IMG/VR virus record: IMGVR_UViG_3300025112_000065
Coordinates: 1-37,109 of that record
From: a virus
Direction: 5' to 3' (one strand)
DNA length: 37,109 nt
In this document: positions 12,958 to 21,143 of the stretch, piece after piece
How positions within the stretch are numbered: the first letter of the stretch is position 1
Layout: each line of letters begins with the position of its first letter
The notes under the pieces: generated by a model
Told to the model about the DNA's origin: nothing
What the model saw: only the letters and a program-made list of their open reading frames with translations
Databases searched by the model: none
Program-made: the position numbers and the translations under genes

Positions 12958-13028
12958 TTAAAGGATCGATATGAAATAAACAACAGCAAAGCTATATGTT
13001 CGATAATGGTATATGAAAGGGTTAGATT

Positions 13029-13277
13029 ATGAAGAAAGTTATGAAGCAAATTTGGGATCCAGTTTGGGATCCATATTGTGGGAATTTTAGGGTTCGCATG
13101 TTGCGCATGTCTTATCAAGTATGGAATCAAACTTGTGATCAAGTTAGGGATCAAGTTAGTGATCAAGTTAGGGATCAAGTTTGTGAGACAGCTTGTGCTC
13201 CAGTTTGGAAGACAAAATGGGATAAATTTTATTTACCCAATATTCTGTATACTAAGAAGAAGGTTGGTAATAATTGA
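13029..13277 (+). CDS. DQVR/DQVS tetrapeptide-repeat protein, detached repeat region of DUF6745
   Basis: 82 residues behind GAAAGGGTTAGATT. It contains WDPVWDP near the start and a core of four tetrapeptides DQVR, DQVS, DQVR, DQVC encoded by a 12-bp tandem repeat. In many DUF6745 proteins such a DQV/NQV repeat lies inside the same polypeptide just before the HDA...F segment. Here it is a separate small gene whose stop overlaps the DUF6745 start (TGATG). Coupled translation and assembly of the two products is plausible. Confidence 0.65.
   Translation: MKKVMKQIWDPVWDPYCGNFRVRMLRMSYQVWNQTCDQVRDQVSDQVRDQVCETACAPVWKTKWDKFYLPNILYTKKKVGNN
13137..13184. repeat. 12-bp tandem repeat (four units) coding DQVx
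   Basis: GATCAAGTTAGG, GATCAAGTTAGT, GATCAAGTTAGG and GATCAAGTTTGT follow each other without gaps. A looser related pair, TTTGGGATCCA, lies at 13051-13074. The array is frame-neutral for the small protein that contains it. Confidence 0.9.
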
Positions 13278-14254
13278 TGGAATTAGAAGAATTAACAGAG
13301 GAGCAAGAGAAAAAAATACCTGAGTACGTTGAAAAGTGGGTGTCAATTGGTAATAGTACTGATCCTTGCGACAGGGAAAAGGCGGAGCATTGGGTTAATG
13401 AATCCTATAAAATAGCTGGTTTGGAGCCTCCTAAGTTGTTTATATGGGCTAATGATCCTATAGAATCTACTTATCAAATTAATTTCATTGAGGGAAAAGA
13501 GAAAAATGATAAAGATTATGATCTTAAATTTGCTAAAGAGCCTCAATTAGAATTAATGAATGAATTTGTTGATAAATGTTATAAGGAAAAAGCAAAGTTT
13601 TATGTGCCCTCGTTCATATATGGTTGTCATGACGCACATTACTTTGCATTTTATGAATATGCTACTGAAGTGTTAAATATTGATTTAAGCGACAAAATAC
13701 TTCCCGTATTGAATGTGTCTCACAACTGTGGATGGTGGTCTGCATATGAACATATATGTTTTATGCAAGAAAAACCGGAAGAAGTTCATGTTATTGAAGA
13801 CCATAATACCTATATGTTACATGCTGAGCTTGGGCCTGCTATTAAATATAGAGGAAAAAGAGGTGCTAGATCTTACTCTCTTTGGGATGTTGAAGTTCCT
13901 CAATGGGTTGCAGAAACGCCTTATGAGAAACTTGATCTAAAAAAGATAATGAAAATAGAAAATATTGATGTTCGTGCGCTTGCTTTTAAAAGATATGGCG
14001 CTGAGAGGTTAGCTAGCTCAGAACATGCTAAAGTAATAGAAGATAAATGGGATGTTGATGGCTATAAACTTTTAGACTTACATTCTTTAATTGGAGATTC
14101 AGAATATGCTCCTTATTTACTTATGAAAAACCCTTCTGTAAAAGGGCTTATTCATTGTGAGGGGCTAGATCCTGAAGTTAAAACGATCGATGAAGCTATT
14201 AAATGGTCTGAATTAAGAGAAAATGAAGACTATGAAAAAGTAATACATACATAA
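13277..14254 (+). CDS. DUF6745-family protein
   Basis: 325 residues from the ATG at 13277; a TTG one codon earlier is the alternative. The helical N-terminus leads to the family's central block: YGCHDAHYFAFYEYATEVL, then NCGWWSAYEHICFM, the LHAELGPAIKYR...SLWDVEVPQW segment and ALAFKRYGAERL. The C-terminal AKVIEDKWDVDGYKLLDL matches the usual tail. I know the family only as uncharacterised, found in phages and in repeat-rich bacterial gene clusters. The internal DQV repeat common in relatives is absent and occurs in the preceding gene. Confidence 0.8.
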   Translation: MELEELTEEQEKKIPEYVEKWVSIGNSTDPCDREKAEHWVNESYKIAGLEPPKLFIWANDPIESTYQINFIEGKEKNDKDYDLKFAKEPQLELMNEFVDKCYKEKAKFYVPSFIYGCHDAHYFAFYEYATEVLNIDLSDKILPVLNVSHNCGWWSAYEHICFMQEKPEEVHVIEDHNTYMLHAELGPAIKYRGKRGARSYSLWDVEVPQWVAETPYEKLDLKKIMKIENIDVRALAFKRYGAERLASSEHAKVIEDKWDVDGYKLLDLHSLIGDSEYAPYLLMKNPSVKGLIHCEGLDPEVKTIDEAIKWSELRENEDYEKVIHT

Positions 14255-14262
14255 GGAGCGAA

Positions 14263-14613
14263 ATGATGAAAAAATTATATGGACACGGTGACGTTATAGT
14301 AAAAGAGATAGATGAAATTCCTAAGAATGCAAATAAAATGCCTTATACAGATAGGTTCTCTGTTCTTGCTTATGGGGAAATATCAGGACATGCACACTGC
14401 TTAGAAGCTGATAAGACGGAACTATTTAAAGATGATAACGGGCAAGTTTACCTAAGATGTAATCAAGATGTTGAATTGAAACATCAGAAACTTGATGGTT
14501 CTGCTTCTAAGGATGCACATGGGACTATTGTTATCCCAAAAAAAGATTATAAAATCGATATTAAAAGAGAGTATTGCCATTTCCTTAAAAAAGCTCGAGA
14601 AGTTGCTGATTAG
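14263..14613 (+). CDS. Conserved phage protein with GEISGHAH motif, DUF6745 partner
   Basis: 116 residues after ATAAGGAGCGAA; the second ATG (14266) is equally placed. It reads as a compact beta protein: YGHGDVIVKEIDEIP, FSVLAYGEISGHAHCLE, then HGTIVIPKKDYKIDIKREYC. Homologues with GEVTGHAH and a closing REYDY-like stretch commonly accompany DUF6745 genes in phages; the paired His might bind a metal. Function unknown. It closes the cassette. Confidence 0.7.
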   Translation: MMKKLYGHGDVIVKEIDEIPKNANKMPYTDRFSVLAYGEISGHAHCLEADKTELFKDDNGQVYLRCNQDVELKHQKLDGSASKDAHGTIVIPKKDYKIDIKREYCHFLKKAREVAD

Positions 14614-14647
14614 TGAAAATTAGAATGAAAATACATACGGTGGCGTA

Positions 14648-15589
14648 ATGGCAAGAAACGCGACAAACACTTTACTACATACTGCAAAAAAATCAAAAAA
14701 CGATGAGTTTTATACACAACTTTGCGACATAGAAAGCGAATTGCAACACTATAAACAGCTCTTTAAAGGTAAGATAATTTACTGCAATTGTGACGATTGG
14801 GAAGTGAGTAATTTTGTTAAATATTTCAAAGATAACTTTAAGAGTTTGGGTATAAAAAAACTAATATCAACTTGCTATATTGAAAATGGTCAAGGAAAGT
14901 TTTTTGAGTACAACGGGAATAATACCAAGACTCGATTATTAAAAGGTGATGGAGATTTTAGAAGCGATGAATGCGCCGATGTATTAACTAGGTCAGATAT
15001 TATAGTCACCAACCCTCCATTTTCATTATTTCGTGAATATATACAACAACTTATAGCAAATAGAAAAATGTTTCTTAGCATTGGTAATGTTAATGCTATT
15101 ACATACAAAGAAATCTTTAAGTTAATTAAGGAAAACAAAGCATGGTTAGGTGTTAATCTTGGTAGAGGGGTATCTGGATTTATTGTTCCTGAACATTATG
15201 AGCTTTTTGGTACAGAAGCAAGGATTGACGATGATGGAAATAGGATTGTTTCTCCGAACAATTGCCTGTGGCTGACAAATTTAAATAACTTTAATCGAAA
15301 TGAACATCTTAATCTATCGAATAGTTATATAGGGAATGAAGATGCGTATCCTAGATATGATAATTATGATGGGATTAATATAAACAAGACGAAAGACATA
15401 CCGCAGGACTATCAAGGATATATGGGAGTCCCAATAACATTTCTCCATAAATACAACCCCGAACAGTTTGAGATAGTTAAGTTTAGAAAAGGGCATGATG
15501 AAAAAGATTTGTCGATAAAGGGAAAATGTCCATATTTCAGAATATTAATAAGAAATAGAAAATCTAAGTATGAAATGTTAGTAGCATGA
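14648..15589 (+). CDS. EcoRI-family adenine-specific DNA methyltransferase (orphan)
   Basis: 313 residues. KKSKNDEFYTQLCDIESEL (from ~14), IIYCNCDDWEVSNFVKYF, LLKGDGDFRS (98-105) and the catalytic TNPPFSLFREY (NPPF at 122-125) follow the M.EcoRI family closely. Members methylate the second adenine of GAATTC; the target here is inferred from family. No restriction endonuclease gene is nearby, so it should protect phage DNA rather than form a restriction-modification pair. At least 11 GAATTC sites occur in the window. It overlaps the recombinase gene by ATGA. Confidence 0.85.
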   Translation: MARNATNTLLHTAKKSKNDEFYTQLCDIESELQHYKQLFKGKIIYCNCDDWEVSNFVKYFKDNFKSLGIKKLISTCYIENGQGKFFEYNGNNTKTRLLKGDGDFRSDECADVLTRSDIIVTNPPFSLFREYIQQLIANRKMFLSIGNVNAITYKEIFKLIKENKAWLGVNLGRGVSGFIVPEHYELFGTEARIDDDGNRIVSPNNCLWLTNLNNFNRNEHLNLSNSYIGNEDAYPRYDNYDGININKTKDIPQDYQGYMGVPITFLHKYNPEQFEIVKFRKGHDEKDLSIKGKCPYFRILIRNRKSKYEMLVA

Positions 15590-16200
15590 AAAAAAGATAT
15601 AAATTCTTAACTTTAGAACAGACCTCTAAGCTATTCAAGACGATTGAAAAGGAAGGCAGTATTAGGGATTTAGCTATATTTAATATTGCTTATTTCTTTG
15701 GCCTTAGAGCATCAGAGATAGGGCTACTAAAAATTGGAAATATATCTGCTTCTAAAAGGTCAATATATATACCAAGAGTAAAGAGAGGCTTAGAGTATAC
15801 TCAAAGCTTAGATGATAAAAGGAAAAAGTGTCTCTTTAAATACCTTGAAACACGTGAAGATAAATATGATATTGAAGCGCCCTTATTCATTAGCAGAAAG
15901 AACCAGCCAATCGGAAGGAATATGCTCTATCAACTAATGAAATCCTATGCCAGAAAAGCTAGACTTCCTGAATGGATTAGTGACTCTTCAAAATCAGATT
16001 CATATAAAAACTCTGGATTCCATGTCCTAAGACACTCAATAGCAGTACATCTGCTAGAAGCTGAGCTTTCAATAGACTATATCCAAGCACGATTAGGCCA
16101 TGTGAATATTAACAATACAATGGAATATATCAGTCTTACTGATAAAGTTCATGCTAATCATCATAGAAAAATAATGCAAAAACAACACTGCTTTGCTTAA
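15586..16200 (+). CDS. int: Short tyrosine recombinase (integrase/FimB-like)
   Basis: 204 residues with all catalytic positions: Arg41 (GLRASEI), a beta-hairpin Lys at ~66, HVLRH (His146, Arg149), LGH (His172) and the nucleophile Tyr181 in TMEYISL. It lacks the separate N-terminal core-binding and arm-binding domains of lambda-type integrases and has the length of FimB/FimE-type inverting recombinases. It could integrate the phage or flip a segment. The start overlaps the methyltransferase stop, so the two are co-expressed. No att site or invertible flanks could be identified by eye. Confidence 0.85.
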   Translation: MKKRYKFLTLEQTSKLFKTIEKEGSIRDLAIFNIAYFFGLRASEIGLLKIGNISASKRSIYIPRVKRGLEYTQSLDDKRKKCLFKYLETREDKYDIEAPLFISRKNQPIGRNMLYQLMKSYARKARLPEWISDSSKSDSYKNSGFHVLRHSIAVHLLEAELSIDYIQARLGHVNINNTMEYISLTDKVHANHHRKIMQKQHCFA

Positions 16201-16260
16201 CTGAAAGGTCTTTATCTGAATATTTGAAGTGTTTTTATGCTTTCATAACCCTTTTTGCTA

Positions 16261-16269
16261 TGTTATAGT
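16261..16269 (+). promoter_or_regulatory. Extended -10 promoter upstream of the portal gene
   Basis: TGT followed by TATAGT (16264-16269), with no clear -35. The expected start near 16276 lies shortly before a GC-rich hairpin, the same arrangement as at terL. It would drive portal, scaffold and capsid genes. Confidence 0.45.
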
Positions 16270-16289
16270 ATATATAACCAAATATATTC

Positions 16290-16322
16290 GTCCCAGCTGA
16301 GTTCTTCGGAAGCAGTTGGGGC
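16290..16322 (+). other. UUCG-capped hairpin in the portal leader
   Basis: GTCCCAGCTG (16290-16299) pairs with CAGTTGGGGC (16313-16322), with two G-T pairs. An inner TTC/GAA stem closes a TTCG tetraloop of the very stable C(UUCG)G type. No U-run follows, so it is a leader structure rather than a terminator. Confidence 0.65.
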
Positions 16323-16351
16323 ACTAAAATATATAAAAGCCACATTAATAT

Positions 16352-16408
16352 GTAAATTAAAATGTAAATTAAAATGTATATGATCAATTTTCTATTGAGG
16401 TACATTTT
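16352..16408 (+). repeat. 12-bp direct repeat and start-proximal inverted repeat before the portal gene
   Basis: GTAAATTAAAAT occurs twice in tandem (16352-16375). Each copy creates AAAATGTA, which can pair with TACATTTT (16401-16408). That last segment runs into the TTG start codon and leaves the GAGG binding site (16397-16400) at the edge of the loop. Two alternative left arms could compete for one right arm. Confidence 0.6.
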
Positions 16409-18369
16409 TGGCAACAGACAAATTTCAACAATTTAACGACGAAAAAGATATTTCAGACTATTTCTTGAGTCTAAAACAGAAATATCAAGATCAAAGACAA
16501 CCCTACGAATATCGTTGGGAACAAGCTCGTGCAGCTGTATATCTTGATGAAGATAGGTTAGAGACCGTTTATCAAGGCCGAGCAAAAATCAATTCTCCCA
16601 TAATGAAATGGAAAGTTAATGGCGTTACTGCTCGTATTAATAGAATACTATTTAACGTAGAGCCTTTCGGACGATTAGAAGATAAAAAGATTGGAGAAGT
16701 TAACGAAAATGTAGTCGATCTTTGGAATAAATTTATATTCGCTCACCAATTAGATGAAATAGAATTCAAAGAGAACTTTAAACGATTTGTTAAATGTAAA
16801 TCAATTGAAGGGACTGCTGTAGCAAAAATCACACAGGAATTTGAAACTAAAGAAATAGATTTCTTTGAAGGGGAAGAAGCTGAAGAAGTTATTATTAAAG
16901 ATAATACATATTTTAGACCTATGGTTTTAGAAGAGTTCTATTCCGATGTTTCAAAATATAATATTAACGATTCACAAGCTTGTATCCATTCATCTGTTAT
17001 TTCCATGGAAGAACTTCGAAAGAATAAGAAAAGAAAAGAAACGGAAGTCTTTGACCTAATCGACCCTGAAACAGGTGAAATTGTAGGTCAAGAAGAAAAG
17101 GCTAAAGAAGTTGGCATTTATCATAACCTTGATCTCATCGAGTCAACAGGGTCTGCCCTTACTGAAGAACAAGAAGATTATCTACAATTAATGGGGTTTA
17201 ATATAACTCAAACCCAAATATTCCAGAAAAACTTAAAAGAATCTAAAAAAACTGGCTTTGTTCAAATAGATGAATGTTATGGCAAGTATGTAATTAATGG
17301 CAAAGAGAAAGAATGTGTATGCACTATCGCTAATGGAAGAGTTGTCATACGATTCGGTCCTACGCCATTTAAACATAAAAAATATGTTCGTCCTTTCATT
17401 GTAGGAAGGTATGAGCCGGTTCCTAACCGATTATATGGACAATCTAATGTCATTGCTGGTGATAACCTATTAAAAGAGCTTAATGCCACTAGAGCGCAGG
17501 CAGTAGACGCAAAAACGCGTAGCATTTCTAATATGTGGTATGAAGACACTTCTAAACAGGTTAAGTGGGACAAGGTATGGGGTCCTAATAAGGTTATTAA
17601 AGGGATTGGACAAAATGGTCTTCAGCCAATACTTAACCCGTATCTAGGAAGTATTGCTGCTGAGGCTGGTCAAGTCATTCAAAGAGATCTAGATCAATTA
17701 TGGTCATTATCTCCAGTACAAGAAGGAACAACAGATAGCCGATTAATCCCGGAAACAGCTAGAGGCACCTTAGCTGTAATCCAACAAAATGATATGCCCT
17801 TAAACGATATTATCGACAACACGATAGAAGAAGAGCTTAAACCTTTCTTTGAAATGATCTTCGAGAGAAATTTGACATTTAAAACTAGTGAAGACCTTTT
17901 AATTGTCTGGGATGAAAAAGATATACAGAAATCCGGCATTACCGCTGAATCTGATATGAAAGAGTTAATGTTTGACTTTAATGTGAAAATCCTCGGAAAT
18001 CTAGAACTCTCGAACGAATTGGCTCATCAGAACGGTTATGTGAACTTCCTAAATTTTGCGCAATCTATACCACCAATAGCTAGAAGACTTAACTGGCAAG
18101 TGATCTCAGATAAGATGTTACGTTCGTTTGGAATTAAAGATGATGCACAAGACATATTCTTGGAAGAAGAGGTTGTACAAGAGATTTTCCAAGAAGAACA
18201 ACAAGCAGAGCAGCAAGCAGTTCAACAAAATGAAGGTGCACGTCAGCAACAACGACAAGAGGGTAAAGAAGACTATCTGAGTAAGGTAGAGATAGATACA
18301 GAGTCTAAGATCGTTGAAATGCAATCTGAAGCGGTTATCGAAAGGTCAACAGGTCAAAAAGTACAATGA
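16408..18369 (+). CDS. Portal protein (podovirus head-tail connector)
   Basis: 653 residues from a TTG start, the only codon that fits the TTGAGG site. The opening YFLSLKQKYQDQRQPYEYRWEQA, the RAKINSPIMKWKVNGVTARI block and the long stem region (RLYGQSNVI...LNATRAQAVDAKTRSISNMWYEDT) fit portals of short-tailed phages. The C-terminal Gln-rich tail (EEQQAEQQAVQQ) is typical of the barrel end. It would form the dodecameric vertex ring through which terminase packs DNA. The next gene overlaps by ATGA. Confidence 0.8.
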   Translation: MATDKFQQFNDEKDISDYFLSLKQKYQDQRQPYEYRWEQARAAVYLDEDRLETVYQGRAKINSPIMKWKVNGVTARINRILFNVEPFGRLEDKKIGEVNENVVDLWNKFIFAHQLDEIEFKENFKRFVKCKSIEGTAVAKITQEFETKEIDFFEGEEAEEVIIKDNTYFRPMVLEEFYSDVSKYNINDSQACIHSSVISMEELRKNKKRKETEVFDLIDPETGEIVGQEEKAKEVGIYHNLDLIESTGSALTEEQEDYLQLMGFNITQTQIFQKNLKESKKTGFVQIDECYGKYVINGKEKECVCTIANGRVVIRFGPTPFKHKKYVRPFIVGRYEPVPNRLYGQSNVIAGDNLLKELNATRAQAVDAKTRSISNMWYEDTSKQVKWDKVWGPNKVIKGIGQNGLQPILNPYLGSIAAEAGQVIQRDLDQLWSLSPVQEGTTDSRLIPETARGTLAVIQQNDMPLNDIIDNTIEEELKPFFEMIFERNLTFKTSEDLLIVWDEKDIQKSGITAESDMKELMFDFNVKILGNLELSNELAHQNGYVNFLNFAQSIPPIARRLNWQVISDKMLRSFGIKDDAQDIFLEEEVVQEIFQEEQQAEQQAVQQNEGARQQQRQEGKEDYLSKVEIDTESKIVEMQSEAVIERSTGQKVQ

Positions 18370-18575
18370 GCCAATTTGCGAAAGTTTTAAATAAAGAACA
18401 AATAAATGAAATTATAGATGAATATGTAAACGGATTACATGAACAAATAGATGAAGCTGTTCTTTCAGATGTAACATTCGAAAGAACAATTGGCCGTTTA
18501 GCAACGCAAAGACAAACGGCTAAATATATAAGACAAATATTTAATCACACATTAGGAGATGAAAATGACAGATAA
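18366..18575 (+). CDS. Small helical protein between portal and scaffold
   Basis: 69 residues in an ATGA overlap with the portal. It is entirely helical and charged, with no recognised motif. Head operons often carry such a small protein here, without known role. Confidence 0.55.
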   Translation: MSQFAKVLNKEQINEIIDEYVNGLHEQIDEAVLSDVTFERTIGRLATQRQTAKYIRQIFNHTLGDENDR

Positions 18576-19038
18576 ATTAGTTGATGACGTATATCAAGAA
18601 AAAGTAGATGTTAAAGATGAAATTAAACCAAAAAAGACAGCTAAAACTAGAAAAAAAACATTGGCTTTTGATCCAGAAGAACTGATCCCTAAAACACATA
18701 TTGAAAAGTGTAAGGTGAGATGTGCGAAAAGATTTAATGTTCCTATCAAACATATCGAAAAAGCTTATGTTGAACTTACCGGTAAAAAGGTAGATGGCTT
18801 TTATGTAACAGATATCTTTGATCGTTATGGATTCAATGATGGTTTTATGTCTAGCAGAAAACAATTATCTGAAAAATACAAAGTAGGAACAAATCAAAAA
18901 GTAGTAGATGTCGTTGAAGATAAGCTTGAATCAATATTAAAAAATGAAAATGTAAAAAAATCATATGGATCCTATATAGCAGATGAGAAATTACTTATTA
19001 ATAAAGATGTAAATGACAAAGCCGTTTATGGAGAATAA
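18565..19038 (+). CDS. Unknown head-region protein
   Basis: 157 residues from the ATG at 18565, which is best spaced from AGGAG; an ATG at 18559 is in frame. A Lys-rich N-terminal linker (PKKTAKTRKK) precedes a compact middle (HIEKCKVRCAKRFNVPIKHIEKAYVELTGKKVDG). I do not recognise it. The position between portal and scaffold suggests a virion or assembly factor. Confidence 0.55.
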   Translation: MTDKLVDDVYQEKVDVKDEIKPKKTAKTRKKTLAFDPEELIPKTHIEKCKVRCAKRFNVPIKHIEKAYVELTGKKVDGFYVTDIFDRYGFNDGFMSSRKQLSEKYKVGTNQKVVDVVEDKLESILKNENVKKSYGSYIADEKLLINKDVNDKAVYGE

Positions 19039-19061
19039 AAGAAAACATATAGGAGATTAAT

Positions 19062-19943
19062 ATGACGAATGAAGTCAAGGAAGACATTGATATTGATTCG
19101 ATGGACTTTGATGAACTTTCTAAACATTTAGATGACGTTGAAGGTGTAAAAACTGAAATGGATACTGAATCTCAAAGTGAACCTGAAGAAACTGATGGAG
19201 CTAACGAGGATACAAAAGAAGAAGTTCAAGAAGAAACCGAAGAATCTAAAGAAGATGAAACTTCTAATGAATCACCATTCACAAAAGGTAAGAGCAGAGA
19301 TGAACTATTAGAAATTATATCTAACAACAATAAAAATGCCTCTAGGCAAGAAAATGAGATACATAATTTTAGAAAATCACAAGATGAAATGAGAACGGAA
19401 TTAAATGAAATTAAGAAGATAAATACTGATAACAAAACCAAAGAAAAAGAAGATGATATTTATAAAGATTACGATAAAGATGATCTTAATATAATTGATA
19501 CTCGTGTAGTAAAGATACTAGAACAAAGAAATGAAAATGAAAGAATAAATAATCAGAAGCAACAGGAAAGATATTCTGACGAAAATGAACAAGTTTGGAA
19601 AAGTATTGCAGATACAATGTCTATTACCGATCCAGATCTTAAAGTTAATTTAGAAAAAAAGCTTTTAGATGAAATTAAATCTAAAGGAAAAGAATCTACT
19701 TTAAGTTCTAAAGGATGGGTTTCAGCATACAGTAGACGCATACTACCGGAACTTTCTAAATCAAAAGAATCCCTTAAACCATCAACTTCTAAAGAGGGTT
19801 TAATTAAAAGGAAAAAAGACGCGTCTACTACTACTGGAGGTGCTAATACTTCTTCTAATAATTCCCTTAAGGGCAAACCAGAGCCAAGTGATCCAGATGA
19901 ATATGTCAAATGGCTCATAGCTAATACTGGAGAAAGAATTTGA
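19062..19943 (+). CDS. Scaffolding protein
   Basis: 293 residues behind AGGAGATTAAT. The N-terminal third is extremely acidic (Glu/Asp/Ser/Thr), the middle is a coiled coil (NNNKNASRQENEIHNFRKSQDEMRTEL region), and the C-terminal end is a basic Ser/Thr/Gly-rich linker with a final helix ending in EYVKWLIANTGERI. This profile and the location right before the capsid gene are those of internal scaffolds, which guide procapsid assembly and then leave. Confidence 0.75.
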   Translation: MTNEVKEDIDIDSMDFDELSKHLDDVEGVKTEMDTESQSEPEETDGANEDTKEEVQEETEESKEDETSNESPFTKGKSRDELLEIISNNNKNASRQENEIHNFRKSQDEMRTELNEIKKINTDNKTKEKEDDIYKDYDKDDLNIIDTRVVKILEQRNENERINNQKQQERYSDENEQVWKSIADTMSITDPDLKVNLEKKLLDEIKSKGKESTLSSKGWVSAYSRRILPELSKSKESLKPSTSKEGLIKRKKDASTTTGGANTSSNNSLKGKPEPSDPDEYVKWLIANTGERI

Positions 19944-19965
19944 ATTTGAATAGGGAGATTATAAA

Positions 19966-21048
19966 ATGACAGATCAACAAAGTACACATGCGTCACTGTC
20001 CCCGGCAGTAGGCACATATTACTCTAAAAAAGCTTTAAAAGATTTTGAACCAAATACAGTTTGGTATGCATCAGCACCTATGCGTGAGATGGTACCAAAA
20101 GGCGGCGGTAACATAATCCAATTTACTAGGTATCGTAAGATTGATGCGTTATATGCAGATAATTCAGACCAATTTACAGCAACACAGTTGTATGAATCTG
20201 CGCAAACAATTAACGCAACGCTTCATGAAAGAGATGGCTATGTACAAATATCACGTTTTGCAGATCTAACAATTAGAAATCGTGGCTTGGACCAAATTGC
20301 CAATAAAATGACTAAGACGGCTGCTAAAACAGTTGATAAGTTAATTAGAAATGATATTGGTATGATTGTTGCAGATAAAGCCACTTATTCTGCAAATATG
20401 TTTGATAATATGGGAATAGATGGAGGAACGTTAAATTCTTCTGGAATCACTGCAAGAATTTGGACTAGACGATCAGATGGATTTCCACTTTATCATAATA
20501 AAACTAGGTTATCACAATCCTCTACTGTAGTTTCTATTGCAGCATCAGCAATGACAGTGAGAACCATGCAACATGGTGTATCGGTTTTACAATCTAAAGA
20601 TGTTGATACATTACCATCAGGTAATTATAAAATGATTTGTAGACCTGAAATTGGATATTCATTAACCTCTAATCCAGGATGGAAAGGATGGATTTCACCA
20701 ACGGCTCAAGATGGTGCAAGACGTCGTCCAACTGAGCTTGGTATTGTCGCTGGTGTAGAAGTAGAATATTCAACACTTGGTTTCAGATTTCCAGTTTCTG
20801 GTGACACATTAAGCACATCATCCGGTAACGTTTATGGTTCATTACTATTTGGTTCTGAAGCATATGGTAGTAACCAAATTGGTGGTGAAGGTGGTTCTAA
20901 TGGCTATGAATTCACAATGAAACAATCAGGAGCACAAACAACTGGTGATCCAACTAACATGAAAAAGACTGTTGGTTTCTCAGTTACAGGTGTAGGTCGG
21001 GTTATTAATAAATCTGCTGGACTCTGGTTGATAACAACTGCGCTATAA
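19966..21048 (+). CDS. Major capsid protein, N4-gp56 family-like
   Basis: 360 residues after AGGGAGATT. ATINATLHERDGYVQISRFADLT-type wording (INATLHERDGYVQISRFADL, ~residues 84-103), the preceding GGGNIIQFTRYRKI and the later PTELGIVAGVEVEYS are the signature of N4-gp56-family HK97-fold capsid proteins. A 30-base hairpin follows the stop, as often seen after this highly expressed gene. Confidence 0.85.
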   Translation: MTDQQSTHASLSPAVGTYYSKKALKDFEPNTVWYASAPMREMVPKGGGNIIQFTRYRKIDALYADNSDQFTATQLYESAQTINATLHERDGYVQISRFADLTIRNRGLDQIANKMTKTAAKTVDKLIRNDIGMIVADKATYSANMFDNMGIDGGTLNSSGITARIWTRRSDGFPLYHNKTRLSQSSTVVSIAASAMTVRTMQHGVSVLQSKDVDTLPSGNYKMICRPEIGYSLTSNPGWKGWISPTAQDGARRRPTELGIVAGVEVEYSTLGFRFPVSGDTLSTSSGNVYGSLLFGSEAYGSNQIGGEGGSNGYEFTMKQSGAQTTGDPTNMKKTVGFSVTGVGRVINKSAGLWLITTAL

Positions 21049-21070
21049 TAGATAACGCTGTTTCATTGAA

Positions 21071-21100
21071 GGAGCTACATATTGGGGGATATGTAGCTCC
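21071..21100 (+). other. Strong hairpin after the capsid gene
   Basis: A perfect 12-bp stem, GGAGCTACATAT with its reverse complement, and a six-base loop TGGGGG. The 3' side continues AAAAACAAAA, so a U-run is lacking on both strands. It may stabilise the capsid mRNA 3' end, be a processing site, or pause polymerase. Confidence 0.65.
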
Positions 21101-21143
21101 AAAAACAAAATAGGGCAATAAATTAAGAGAGAGAGGAAAAAAT

